Assembly: GCA_040403555.1 (NCBI GenBank)
Contig: JBBAKN010000001.1
Coordinates: forward strand, 397,813 to 461,812
Direction of reading: 5' to 3'
Source of the DNA: JAIPAN01 sp040403555
Lineage (GTDB): Bacteria > Bacteroidota > Bacteroidia > Sphingobacteriales > Sphingobacteriaceae
Length of the DNA: 64,000 nt
The notes under the pieces were generated by a model. It was not told the origin of the DNA. It worked only from the letters and a program-made list of their open reading frames with translations, and did no database searches. The position numbers and the translations under genes were made by a program. Below, in pieces: positions 17,001 to 27,171 of the stretch. How positions within the stretch are numbered: the stretch's first letter is position 1; each line of letters opens with the position of its first letter.

Positions 17001-20000
17001 TTTAAATGGGCACGATATTGAGTGGTTGTAACTAGGTTGGTATATGTGAAGCTGGTTGTTGTATTGGCTAGAGGCAACCAATTAACGCCATTATCAATAG
17101 AATACTCCCAGTTTAGTACCGATCCAACATGGCCACTGAGTGTTATCTGGCCTGTATTATTGCTTGCACACACGGTAACTGTTCCCGTGGTAGTTCCACC
17201 CACAGAAAGCGGATCTACTACTACCGTAACCGTGTTGGAATATACCGTAGTGGCACAAGCCACATTGGCTCCCTTACTAATTACTTTTACTCTAAAATAG
17301 GTAGTTTGCGTTAAGTTCGTAAAGGAATAGCTTGCACTGGTATTGTAAATCGCCACCCATGGACCACCTGCCGTAGTAGCGTATTCCCATTGTGCAATAT
17401 CGCCGGTATAGGAAGCTAAACTAAGTGTGCCTGTATTGGCATCTACACACACTTTTATGGTAGTGCTTGTTAAGGTTCCAGCTACTGGTGCAGCAAAAAC
17501 ATCTATTTGTATATCGTCGGTGGTAGCGGCACAAGCAAGCGCATCGTTATTAATGGTCCAACGAACCACATATACTCCTGGTATTAAACCATTCAATTTT
17601 GAGTTAGGAGCATGAATATTTACAAAAGTGGCTGCACTTGTAGCAGGCTGAGAAACAATAGTCCATGTACCAGTTTCAAAATTTTGCGGCGTATTAGCAG
17701 CAAGCGTTACAAAATTAGCAATAACAGTTTGATCACATAGAATCTGGTCTGGTCCGGCAGCCGCAGCTGTAATGGCCGGACGAACCGTAATTGTCATCTC
17801 GTCAAAAGTATCGGGGCATGGATTTAAGCCTGCTATTGTCCAACGTAGCGTATAGGTTTTACTAGCCACGAGGCCACTTACCGTAGTATTATAGGTGTGT
17901 ACATCGGCAAAGGTTAGTGTGGCGCCACCAGCGGTAACATCTGTCCAAGTACCTACAAAAGCTCCAGGATCGTTTGCGGCCAAGCCAGTTTGCGGAATAT
18001 TACACAAAATTTGGTCAATCCCTGCCTGAGCAGCTGGTGTAGACGGGTTTACTGTCACTAGCACCGCAGGACTAATCACTTCGCAACCTCCGTAACTTTT
18101 CACCTTCCTTCGAACGTATATATCGGCTGTAGGATTTAGTGTTAGGGTGCTTCCCGTTCCGGCTATGGTGGTCCAACTAGAAATCCCGTTTGGAGAACTT
18201 TCCCAAGTATAGGTATAAGAAGCAGCTAAGCTAGGCGGTACATCTCCGCCCGATAATACGTCAGTAGAAAAAATAACTGCTTCAGCTGAGCAAACAGTAG
18301 CCTTATCTACCTTAATGGTGTTTATAATGGTTGAAAGCGCATCTATTTTAACGATAGAACTGTTGCTCGTAGCACAAGGATTATTGCTAATGGTCCATTG
18401 GAATTCATAATGCTGGCCCAATTGCAAGCCAGTAACGGTAGTGTTATATAGAGTTGCGTTGGTTATATTGGCCGCCGGACCGGCAACCTGAGTCCAAAGA
18501 CCGGATCCAACCACCGGATTATTACCATTTAATTGATAAGAGGTAATACAAATTTTCGCATCTGCTCCTGCAATAGAAGCACTCGGATTGGGCTTAACTG
18601 TAATTTTATACGTAGCATTTGCTCCATCGCAAGAAGCGCCCCCATAATTGTATACCGGCACTACGCTAACAGTTGCTTGCAATTCGGTGGTGCCAGGATT
18701 ATTGGCACTAATTGCAGGCAAGGAAGCACCCGAACCGTTGCTTACACTTACACCACTTCCGGAAATTGTCCAACGATAGGTAATGGTAGCTCCTGCCGGG
18801 ATGTTCGTAGCATTAGTACCAGGCGTAAAGGCCGGAATGGTGGTGCCGGTACACACTACTTGATCAGCAATTGGGTTTATTATAACGCTTGGCAATACCC
18901 TAATTTTAAATGTTCCCGGATCACCATCGCAGGCTACCGAATTGGCTGTATAGGTTGGAATTACTGAAATAATACCCTCAATTGGCTCCGTTAATGTATT
19001 GGCACTGGTAAAGGTTGGCAAATTACCATTTCCACCAGCTGCTAAACCAATGGCAGTATTACTATTTGTCCATCTATAGGTGGTATTGCTACCCGGATTG
19101 CTTGTAAAGGCAGCAGAATTCACCGTTGAATTCGCACAATATGCTTTATCTGATAAACCTGTCATTGCTGGCTTCGGATTTACCGTTACCATTACGGGAG
19201 TAGAGAATACTAAACAAGTTCCACTGCTTACCACTCTTCTAAAATAGGTGGTGCTGGTTAAATTACCTGGCTGATAGTTTTGGGCATTTGCGCCTACAAT
19301 ATCTGTAAATCCAGAAGCGGCACTCAATGAACTTTGCCATTGATAGGTATAGGAGCCATCGCCACCAGCAGGAGCATTGCCCGATACTAGCGTAGGGGCT
19401 GTGTTGTAACAAATCGTTTGAATGCCTGTAATTGTATTGGTTAAGGCTGGTAATACCGTAATGGTTATTTCATTACTTATAGAGCTACATTCGTAAGAAC
19501 TAACTACTCTAAGAAGCGTAATGGTTGCACTGGTAGTATAGTTTGACAAATCTTTCGTGCTTACACCTAAATTATCCCAAGTACCCGAAGCATTTTTGTA
19601 CTGCCACGTATAATTGTATACGCTAGGGAAACCGACTGCACTACCTCCCGTTGGCAAGCTACCTGTTATGGTAATTAACTGACCAGCACAAGGAGCTGGA
19701 GCACTATAGGATATGGTATTATTCGCCAAAGGTGTAAGATTGGTTACGATTACTGTCGAGGTGCTTGAACAAGCTGTGTTGGAAATCGTCCAGCGAAGGG
19801 TGGCAGATTGACCAGCGGGCACACCACTAATAGCCAAAGCAGGAGTAGTTAAATTTGCTGGCAACGTAACCGTTCCTGAAACCAGAGACCATAGCCCCGT
19901 TTCATTTGAAGCTGGTGTATTGGCTAATAAACTGAAGGCATCGTTATTGCAATTTCGTTGTGCGACACCTGCGTTTGAAACAGTGGTCGCTGGTTCATTA

Positions 20001-23000
20001 ATCAAAACCACATCGTCGTATGAATCTATACAAGGGCCATTTGCAATGGTCCAACGCAGTGTAACACTTTTACCCACTTGCAAGCCGGTAACACCACTAG
20101 TTGAGCTAGCTGGCGTAGTAATTACTGCACCATTGGCTAGTCCTAATATGGTCCAGATACCCGTTCCTATAGCTGCTGTATTTCCGTTAAGCGTAAACGA
20201 ACCGGTTTGGCATTTTGCTTGGTCGGTACCAGCATTGGCCACTGTAGGTGGTGCTTTCACAATCAGGCTAAAGGTTTGTGTGGTAGATTCACAGCCGTTG
20301 GCGTTTCTTACTTTAATTATAAAACTATAGGTAGACTGTGGCACGCCGGCAGGAATACTTACTACGATTGGCGATCCAGAGAAATCTGCATCACTTACCG
20401 GTACAAAACCAGGCATTGCTTGTGCACCTGCTACCAAACTATATTTAGTTGGAGTATTTTGGGCATTTGAAAAAGGAATCTCAAAACTCGTTGCCGTATT
20501 ACAAATAGTAGGAATAGTACCTAAAGTAATCGCTGGAAGTGGATTTACCGTAATGGTAATAGGATCGCTAATATTGGAGCAAGTAGCTAAATCTGGAGAA
20601 TATACTTTTCTACGGTAATCGGTAGTCACAGTAATGGCAGGTGGCTGATAGGTAGCTAAATTAGCCGTGCCCAGAGCAGTTGACCACGCCGTGTTTCCTA
20701 CTTTTTGCTCCCAAACGTATACAAATGTTCCATCTCCACCGCCCAAGTTTGTTGCAGGGGCTTGACCCAAAGCTGCTGGAGTTTGGCCAATACATATAGC
20801 CTGATTAGCTCCAATAGTATTACCAGTTACAGAAGGGATTACAGTTACCGTTAAGGTAAATGTAGTACCTGGGCAACCTTGCGGACTTTTAGGAGTAAGT
20901 TGATAAACTACCGTTTGAGGAGTATTTCCTGAATTTACCAAGATATCGTTTATGGGATTGGTGGTAAAACTCAACTGATCTGCATATCCGGTTATATTGG
21001 CCCCATGGCTTAAAACCGTCCAAGTAAACAAACTATTACTAATGGTACTGCTAGGTATAAAATTTACTGAGATCCCTGTACAGCGTTTAATACTGGAGTT
21101 GGGAGCTGTATTGGTAGCCGTATAGGTTACTTTTATTAGTTTATCTACAGGAGAAGAACAGGTTGCCGGCACGGGTGCTGGGTATGTTACCCGTAATGTA
21201 AAAGTAAGTTGCTTATCGTCATCGGCCGGTACCGGAGTATAGGTAGCAGTTGGATCGGTAAGGTTTAAGGGGCCGTTGGCCAATGTTCCACCGGCATTTG
21301 CAGATTTTAACCATTGATAGCTATATCCGGCAGGCCCACTAATAGTTCCAGATAAATTAATAATAGAGTTGGTACATACCGCAATATCTACTAAACTTCC
21401 ATTTGCCTTAATAACAGACAAAATTGGCTGGTTAAACGTAATGGTCTGTGATTTTGTATCGGTACCGCAACCATTGCTATACGCTACCTGAACAGTATAC
21501 GTACCATAGGATTTGAACAATACACTTGGGTTGGCCGATGTATTGGAGGTGCCTCCTAAAAACTCAAAACTACCCCCAGTAATGGTCCATAAATAACTTA
21601 CATCGATATTGGGTGCAAAATTAGGGTCGTATGTATGTAAGTTGAAGTTTACCTGTTTCGGAATGGTATCGCAATACGCAGAGGTGTATACAAAATTGTT
21701 GATACTTGGTGTACCTACCACCGTAATATTCTTAGTAATAGTAATACCCGTAGGCGAACAGCTGTTTTTTACACGTAAGGTTAAGCTATAATTACCCGGG
21801 TTGGTTATACTGAATTTTGGTTCTACACTAGTTTCACTACTGCCATTTAAGAAAATGGCATTGTTTACATAAAAACCTGAAACATTGGTAGTGGTATTTA
21901 CTAAAGTCCACTCATATAAAGCGGCACTACATCCAATTAAAGTACTCGATTGATTTTTTGTAGTAATAGTTAATGGCGCACAGCCTTTTATGCTATTTAC
22001 CAAGGTGCCCGCTTGATCAAACTTAAATTCAGGTACCGGCACTTCTTCAATACATATGCTAACAGTAACAAAGCCTGGGGGACAAGGCAGGGCTAAGCTT
22101 GGATTGTTCTGGTTTGGATCTATGGGAACCAACGTGATTTGGTGTACGCCTGCCGTAATAAAGGTGTAAACCAAATTTGTATTGACATTTACATTCGTAA
22201 GTTTTTTTACACCATCTACATACCAATCGTAAAATAGACTATTTGCTAAACAAATAGGCTGATTTTGATTGCCATACGTGCCTAAGGTAGATTTATTTAT
22301 AAAGGTTACCGAAGAGCCCTTACAAGCCACCCCTGGACCTTGCAGGGCTGTGGTAGGTATTTCAAATACCCGAGCAATATTAATGGTGGGCACACCTGTT
22401 GGGCAAAGTGTATTTATAGCTCTAGTTTGTATACCAAAACTATTGTAATAAGTGGTTCCGTTAGATTGTACACTCTGGTTACACGAAGAAATGGAGTATT
22501 TATGAATTAGATTTCCACCTAAAGCAATAATTTGTTGAAGGGTGTAGGTATTAATGGTGCCATCAGACCAATTAATTTCATAGGTACAACCTGGGTAATT
22601 TTTATAAATATCTGCACCTGCATCTACATTAACCCTAAATGTTAATCCTCCTGAGTTCGGATCATTCGGGTCTACACAAATAGGACTGGTGTATGTGGAT
22701 TGGAAAGGATTGATATTATCCGTATTAATGATAGCACAAGAACGGGTACCTAATACCCCATTAACCTGGGAGGTAACGGTAACGGTATAATAGTTTTTTT
22801 TGAAAGGACTATTCAAAAAGCCTCCTAAAAGTATCTCACCGGTGTACTCATTTTTAAGCACAATACTTGTTGAATCTGCAAAAGGAGTACTTTTAGGCTC
22901 TAAAACAGCATTTGCTGTACTAGCGGCACATCGGCCAAAAATTTCATTCGTTCTAAGCTCTGTAAGGCTAGCAGAGGTAATTTTGGCTACCACGGCCTGA

Positions 23001-23371
23001 ACACCGTTGATAGAAAAAACAGGTGTAGTAACAGGCGTTACGCCTGCGGTAGTGGCCCGAACCTGAATTTTATAATTAGAGCCGGCAGGTGTACCGGCAG
23101 GGATTGTACCATTCACAAAAGTGGTAAAGAACCCTTGAAACTCCCCTATTTTTTGTGCAGCAACAAAACTGCCGTTCACATCTGAAAGCCAAATCTCAAA
23201 TGTTTGATTAATGGAAAAAATACCCGTAGTACTAATAGGAACTGTAATACTACTACCCTTACCATAATTTCCGGCGTTAAAACTTGAACTCACTTGCATA
23301 GTTTGGCCATAGCCATTTATACCAAGCAGCATAAAACCTATAAGAAAGAGAGAATATAGGTAGCGTTTCAT
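14004..23371 (-). CDS. Giant PKD/Ig-repeat adhesin with T9SS type B sorting domain
   Basis: After merging the spurious gap at 15587-15596 this is a single frame of about 3,116 codons. The start chosen is the ATG at 23371, giving the signal peptide MKRYLYSLFLIGFMLLG ending NGYGQ; an in-frame upstream start would add 13 unlikely residues. The middle is a mosaic of extracellular Ig-like modules: at least six of about 80 aa with a GTW...LRWTI core, about six with a YxWQ...YRRxV core, and two with NWEY/QWEY. The C-terminal third has PKD domains (FGDGT, DFGDG). The last 90 or so residues (VPNAFEP, GWDGLMNG, DVYVWTI, GSIHLIR) are the gliding-motility-type CTD of type B T9SS cargo. It should be exported and held at the cell surface as an adhesin, with the adjacent SprF-like protein as partner. 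Confidence 0.9.
15587..15596. other. Assembly gap of 10 N inside the adhesin gene
   Basis: The ten N are flanked on both sides by the same seven bases (aaaatgg). Collapsing the Ns and one copy of the overlap removes 17 bases and puts the two halves in one frame, reading ...RPQPVSIFTPDKTLGCSPLTV..., a normal PKD-domain entry. The gap therefore looks like two contigs joined without recognising their overlap, not missing sequence, although a collapsed repeat here cannot be fully excluded. Confidence 0.85.
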
Positions 23372-23553
23372 GAGGTTAGTTAGTAATTGAAACAGGAAAA
23401 CCCATAACAATTATTATTTCAAGTAAATATATAAACATATTATTAATAATTATAAATAAAAATTAATTATAAGTTATAAAATTGCCTTATCGATAGTAAT
23501 TTAAACATTTTACTAGATAGCGTGAAATGATTAACAATTATTTAATTGGGCAT

Positions 23554-23587
23554 AAAAAAAACCACCCCGTTTGGGATGGCTTTTTTT
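23554..23587 (-). terminator. Rho-independent terminator of the str operon
   Basis: Transcript strand has GCCATCCC-AAAC-GGGGTGG (one G-U type pair) followed by eight T, 20 bases after the rpsJ stop. It is A-rich on the other arm as well. It ends the rpsL-rpsG-fusA-rpsJ transcript before the adhesin gene, so the adhesin and the rplC operon need their own promoters. Confidence 0.9.
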
Positions 23588-23606
23588 ATTGGGTTAAACC
23601 AATTTA

Positions 23607-23912
23607 TCAGACTTTGATTTCTACTTCAACACCTGAGGGCAATTCTAATTTCATTAAGGCGTCAACCGTTTTAGAGTTAGAGCTATAAATATCTAACAAA
23701 CGTTTGTAAGCGCATAATTGGAACTGCTCACGTGCTTTTTTGTTCACGTGTGGTGAACGCAACACGGTGAAAATTCTTTTCTCAGTAGGCAATGGAATAG
23801 GTCCACTAACCACAGCACCCGTAGGTTTTACTGTTTTTACGATTTTTTCGGCTGATTTATCAACCAAGTTGTAATCGTACGATTTCAATTTAATTCTGAT
23901 TCTTTGGCTCAT
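23607..23912 (-). CDS. rpsJ: 30S ribosomal protein S10
   Basis: 101-aa head protein, also NusE in antitermination. Begins MSQRIRIKLKSYDYNLVDKS and has GPIPLPTEKRIFTVLRSPHVNKKAREQF, the tRNA-binding/NusB-contact loop. It follows fusA by 57 bases and ends the str operon; in most Bacteroidota rplC follows directly, but here a terminator and the adhesin/SprF pair intervene. Confidence 0.98.
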   Translation of the reverse strand: MSQRIRIKLKSYDYNLVDKSAEKIVKTVKPTGAVVSGPIPLPTEKRIFTVLRSPHVNKKAREQFQLCAYKRLLDIYSSNSKTVDALMKLELPSGVEVEIKV

Positions 23913-23969
23913 ATTATTTTTGTTTAAACCCTACTAAGAGCTATTAGTTAGCAGAGTTGGTAAATTAAT

Positions 23970-26081
23970 TTATGCGTTTGCGGTTTTGCCTTTTGATTTA
24001 GCAATTACCTCATCTTGTACGTTTTTAGGAGCTGGTTCGTAGTGATCGAACTCCATGGTAGAGGTTGCACGACCTGAGGTGATGGTACGTAACTGGGTTA
24101 CATAACCAAACATTTCAGAAAGTGGCACGGTGGCTTTAATAACCTGTGCGCCTGCACGTGAATCCATACCTAAAAGCTGGCCACGACGACGGTTCATATC
24201 ACCAATAACGTCACCCATGTTTTCTTCAGGAGTTAATATCTCAATTTTCATGATTGGCTCCATTAATACCGGCTTACATTTTGGCAATGCTTCACGGAAA
24301 GCAGAACGGGCACAAATCTCGAATGATAAAGCATCTGAATCGACTGCGTGGAAAGATCCGTCAATTAAACGAACTTTCATGCCTTGCAATGGATATCCAG
24401 CTAAAACACCGTTTACCATCGCGGCAGCAAAGCCTTTTTCAACCGAAGGAATAAATTCACGTGGAATAGAACCACCCGAAATTTCGTTTACAAACTGTAA
24501 ACCGCCTTTTTCGTAATCGGCATCAATTGGTGAAATAATAACTTGAATATCGGCAAATTTACCACGACCACCTGTTTGTTTCTTATACGTTTCGCGGTGT
24601 TGTGACGTTCCGGTAATAGCCTCTTTGTAAGAAACCTGTGGAGCTCCTTGGTTTACTTCTACTTTAAACTCACGTTTCAAACGATCCATGATAATATCTA
24701 AGTGAAGCTCACCCATACCTGAAATTACAGTCTGACCTGTTTCTTCATCTGTTTTTACATGGAATGTAGGATCTTCTTCAGATAATTTACCTAAAGCCAT
24801 ACCTAATTTATCCATATCGGCCTGAGTTTTAGGCTCGATAGCTAAACCGATAACTGGTTCAGGGAAATTCATAGATTCTAACACGATTGGGTGTTTTTCA
24901 TCGCAAAGAGTATCTCCAGTTTTAATATCTTTAAATCCAACTACCGCTGCAATATCTCCGGCTCCTACATTTGGAATTGGGTTTTGCTTGTTGGCATGCA
25001 TTTGGAAGATACGAGAAATACGTTCTTTATTACCTGAGCGCATGTTATATACATACGATCCGGCTTCTAGGTTACCTGAGTAAACACGTATAAAACACAA
25101 ACGACCTACAAACGGATCGGTTGCAATTTTAAATGCTAATGCTGCAAATGGTTCTTTTTCTGATGGCTGACGAACAATTTCTGCCATAGTATCCGGATGA
25201 TGTCCAGTAATACCTTCTACATCCATTGGTGAAGGCAATAATTCCATCACATAATCTAACATGGTTTGTACACCTTTGTTTTTGAAAGATGAACCACAAA
25301 CCATAGGAACAATTTTAGCATCTAAAACAGCCTGACGTAAAGCGTCTAAAACTTCACGTTCTGTAATCGTTTCAGGAGCATCGAAGAATTTCTCCATCAA
25401 GCTCTCATCGTATTCAGCTACAGATTCTAGTAATTTTTCTCTCCACTCGGTTGCTTCAGCAATCATATCCTCCGGAATTGGTACTTCGGTAAAGGTCATT
25501 CCTTTATCGTGCTCGTTCCAAACAATACCACGGAAGTTAATAAGATCGATAACACCTTTAAATCCTTCTTCAGCACCAATTGGCAACTGCAAAGGCACGG
25601 CGTTAGAACCTAACATGTCTTTAACTTGCTTTACTACTTTTAAAAAGTCGGCACCAGAACGATCCATTTTATTAACGAAACCGATACGGGCAACATTATA
25701 GTTGTTAGCTAAACGCCAGTTGGTTTCAGATTGAGGTTCAACACCATCAACCGCAGAGAATAAGAAAACCAAACCATCTAATACACGCAGTGAACGGTTT
25801 ACCTCTACGGTAAAATCTACGTGACCTGGTGTATCGATAATGTTGATATGATAATCTTGACCTCTGTATTTCCAACCAACGGTTGTAGCAGCCGAAGTAA
25901 TGGTAATACCACGCTCCTGCTCTTGTGCCATCCAATCCATGGTAGCTGCACCTTCATGCACTTCACCAATTTTATGACTTACACCAGCATAATAAAGAAT
26001 ACGCTCGGTGGTTGTTGTTTTACCAGCATCAATGTGTGCGGCGATACCAATATTTCTGGTAAATTTTAAATCTCTTGACAT
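23970..26081 (-). CDS. fusA: Elongation factor G
   Basis: 703-aa translocation GTPase. G1 AHIDAGKTT near residue 18, effector region RGITITSAATT, G3 DTPGHVDF and G4 NKMDR are intact, followed by domains II-V (VKTDEETGQTVISGMGELHLDI; the domain IV stretch SYKEAIT). The His of DTPGH, needed for GTP hydrolysis, is present. It lies between rpsG (13-base gap) and rpsJ, as expected for the str operon; tuf is not in this operon, which is normal for the phylum. Confidence 0.98.
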   Translation of the reverse strand: MSRDLKFTRNIGIAAHIDAGKTTTTERILYYAGVSHKIGEVHEGAATMDWMAQEQERGITITSAATTVGWKYRGQDYHINIIDTPGHVDFTVEVNRSLRVLDGLVFLFSAVDGVEPQSETNWRLANNYNVARIGFVNKMDRSGADFLKVVKQVKDMLGSNAVPLQLPIGAEEGFKGVIDLINFRGIVWNEHDKGMTFTEVPIPEDMIAEATEWREKLLESVAEYDESLMEKFFDAPETITEREVLDALRQAVLDAKIVPMVCGSSFKNKGVQTMLDYVMELLPSPMDVEGITGHHPDTMAEIVRQPSEKEPFAALAFKIATDPFVGRLCFIRVYSGNLEAGSYVYNMRSGNKERISRIFQMHANKQNPIPNVGAGDIAAVVGFKDIKTGDTLCDEKHPIVLESMNFPEPVIGLAIEPKTQADMDKLGMALGKLSEEDPTFHVKTDEETGQTVISGMGELHLDIIMDRLKREFKVEVNQGAPQVSYKEAITGTSQHRETYKKQTGGRGKFADIQVIISPIDADYEKGGLQFVNEISGGSIPREFIPSVEKGFAAAMVNGVLAGYPLQGMKVRLIDGSFHAVDSDALSFEICARSAFREALPKCKPVLMEPIMKIEILTPEENMGDVIGDMNRRRGQLLGMDSRAGAQVIKATVPLSEMFGYVTQLRTITSGRATSTMEFDHYEPAPKNVQDEVIAKSKGKTANA

Positions 26082-26094
26082 CTTATCTTTCTAA

Positions 26095-26562
26095 TTAAAA
26101 TCTAAAGTGAGAGAATGCTTTATTGGCTTCAGCCATTTTATGGGTGTCTTCTTTTTTCTTCACGGCAGCACCTTCACCTTTAGCAGCAGCAATAATTTCG
26201 CCGGCTAATTTTTCCATCATGGTTTTTTCACCACGTTTGCGTGAATAATTAATTAACCATTTCATTCCTAGAGCAATTTTACGATCTGGACGAACTTCGG
26301 TTGGTACTTGGAAGTTAGCGCCACCTACACGACGAGATTTAACCTCTACCATAGGCATTACGTTGTTTAGTGCCTTTTTCCAAGACTCTAATCCGTTTTC
26401 GCTCGTTTTTTGTTCTACTAATTCAACAGCATCGTAAAAAATTGCATATGCAATTGACTTTTTGCCATCATACATCATATTGTTTACAAACCTGGTTACC
26501 ATTACGTCGTTAAACTTCGGATCAGGCAGGATAATTCGTTTTTTTGGTTTCGACTTTCTCAT
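26095..26562 (-). CDS. rpsG: 30S ribosomal protein S7
   Basis: 155-aa primary binding protein of the 16S 3' domain. Begins MRKSKPKKRIILPDPKFND and has MVTRFVNNMMYDGKKSIAY, VGGANFQVPTEVRPDRKIAL and a helical end HKMAEANKAFSHFRF. It starts 15 bases after rpsL. Confidence 0.98.
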   Translation of the reverse strand: MRKSKPKKRIILPDPKFNDVMVTRFVNNMMYDGKKSIAYAIFYDAVELVEQKTSENGLESWKKALNNVMPMVEVKSRRVGGANFQVPTEVRPDRKIALGMKWLINYSRKRGEKTMMEKLAGEIIAAAKGEGAAVKKKEDTHKMAEANKAFSHFRF

Positions 26563-26577
26563 GATTCTTTCCTCCGT

Positions 26578-26958
26578 TTATGCTTTAGCTTTAGGTTTCT
26601 TCGTTCCGTATTTAGAACGACGTTGATTACGTCCGTCTACACCAGAAGTATCCAATGCACCACGAATAATGTGGTAACGTACACCCGGTAAATCTTTCAC
26701 ACGTCCACCGCGAATTAACACGATTGAGTGTTCTTGCAAGTTGTGGCCTTCTCCAGGGATGTAAGCATTTACTTCTTTTCCGTTGGTTAAACGCACACGA
26801 GCTACTTTACGCATGGCTGAGTTTGGTTTTTTAGGGGTAGTAGTGTATACACGGGTACACACACCTCTTCGCTGTGGACAGCTGTCCAACGCTGGGGATT
26901 TACTCTTATCCACCATAGCTACTCTACCTTTCCTAACTAATTGTTGAATGGTTGGCAT
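26578..26958 (-). CDS. rpsL: 30S ribosomal protein S12
   Basis: 126-aa decoding-centre protein. Begins MPTIQQLVRKGR and has TTTPKKPNSAMRKVARVRL, where the Lys of KKPN is the usual site of streptomycin-resistance changes and is wild type here, and RGGRVKDLPGVRYHIIRGALD. First gene of the str operon, about 45 bases downstream of a strong promoter. Confidence 0.98.
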   Translation of the reverse strand: MPTIQQLVRKGRVAMVDKSKSPALDSCPQRRGVCTRVYTTTPKKPNSAMRKVARVRLTNGKEVNAYIPGEGHNLQEHSIVLIRGGRVKDLPGVRYHIIRGALDTSGVDGRNQRRSKYGTKKPKAKA

Positions 26959-27005
26959 TTGTTGTTTTTAGTTTTAAAATTGTTTTATCCTATTTTAAAG
27001 GACTG

Positions 27006-27037
27006 CAAAGGTAATGTTTCCCTTTTTGATTTTCAAG
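27006..27037 (-). promoter_or_regulatory. Promoter of the str operon
   Basis: Minus strand CTTG (27034-27037), 20 bases, then TACCTTTG (27006-27013), a good match to the Bacteroidota -33/-7 consensus. The AT-rich stretch upstream is typical of strong ribosomal promoters. Start of transcription would be close to 27000, giving a leader of about 40 bases before rpsL. Confidence 0.8.
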
Positions 27038-27118
27038 CATTTATTGAAAATAATTCGTTTATAAAATTTTGTAGGAATAGTCTTGCTTAACATAACCCGA
27101 ATTCGGGGATTAGAGAAT

Positions 27119-27153
27119 AAAAAAGGGGAAGCTATATCGCTTCCCCTTTTTTA
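27119..27153 (-). terminator. Terminator of the M1 peptidase gene (bidirectional type)
   Basis: Perfect 8-bp stem GGGGAAGC / GCTTCCCC with a 6-base loop, flanked by A6 and T6, so it can work on either strand. It lies 19 bases after the peptidase stop and isolates that gene from the str promoter. Confidence 0.9.
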
Positions 27154-27171
27154 TTGAAAAATGGAGGAAAA

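Noticed and set aside
18533..18967. Long antisense ORFs inside the giant adhesin (also 19920-20330, 17022-17300)
   Set aside because: They mirror the codon pattern of the adhesin on the other strand (Ser/Thr/Val-rich frames) and have no start context or domain of their own.
15600..23371. Repeat-rich DNA considered as a CRISPR or tandem satellite
   Set aside because: Repeats are at protein level (80-aa modules) with diverged DNA; there are no short identical direct repeats with regular spacers.
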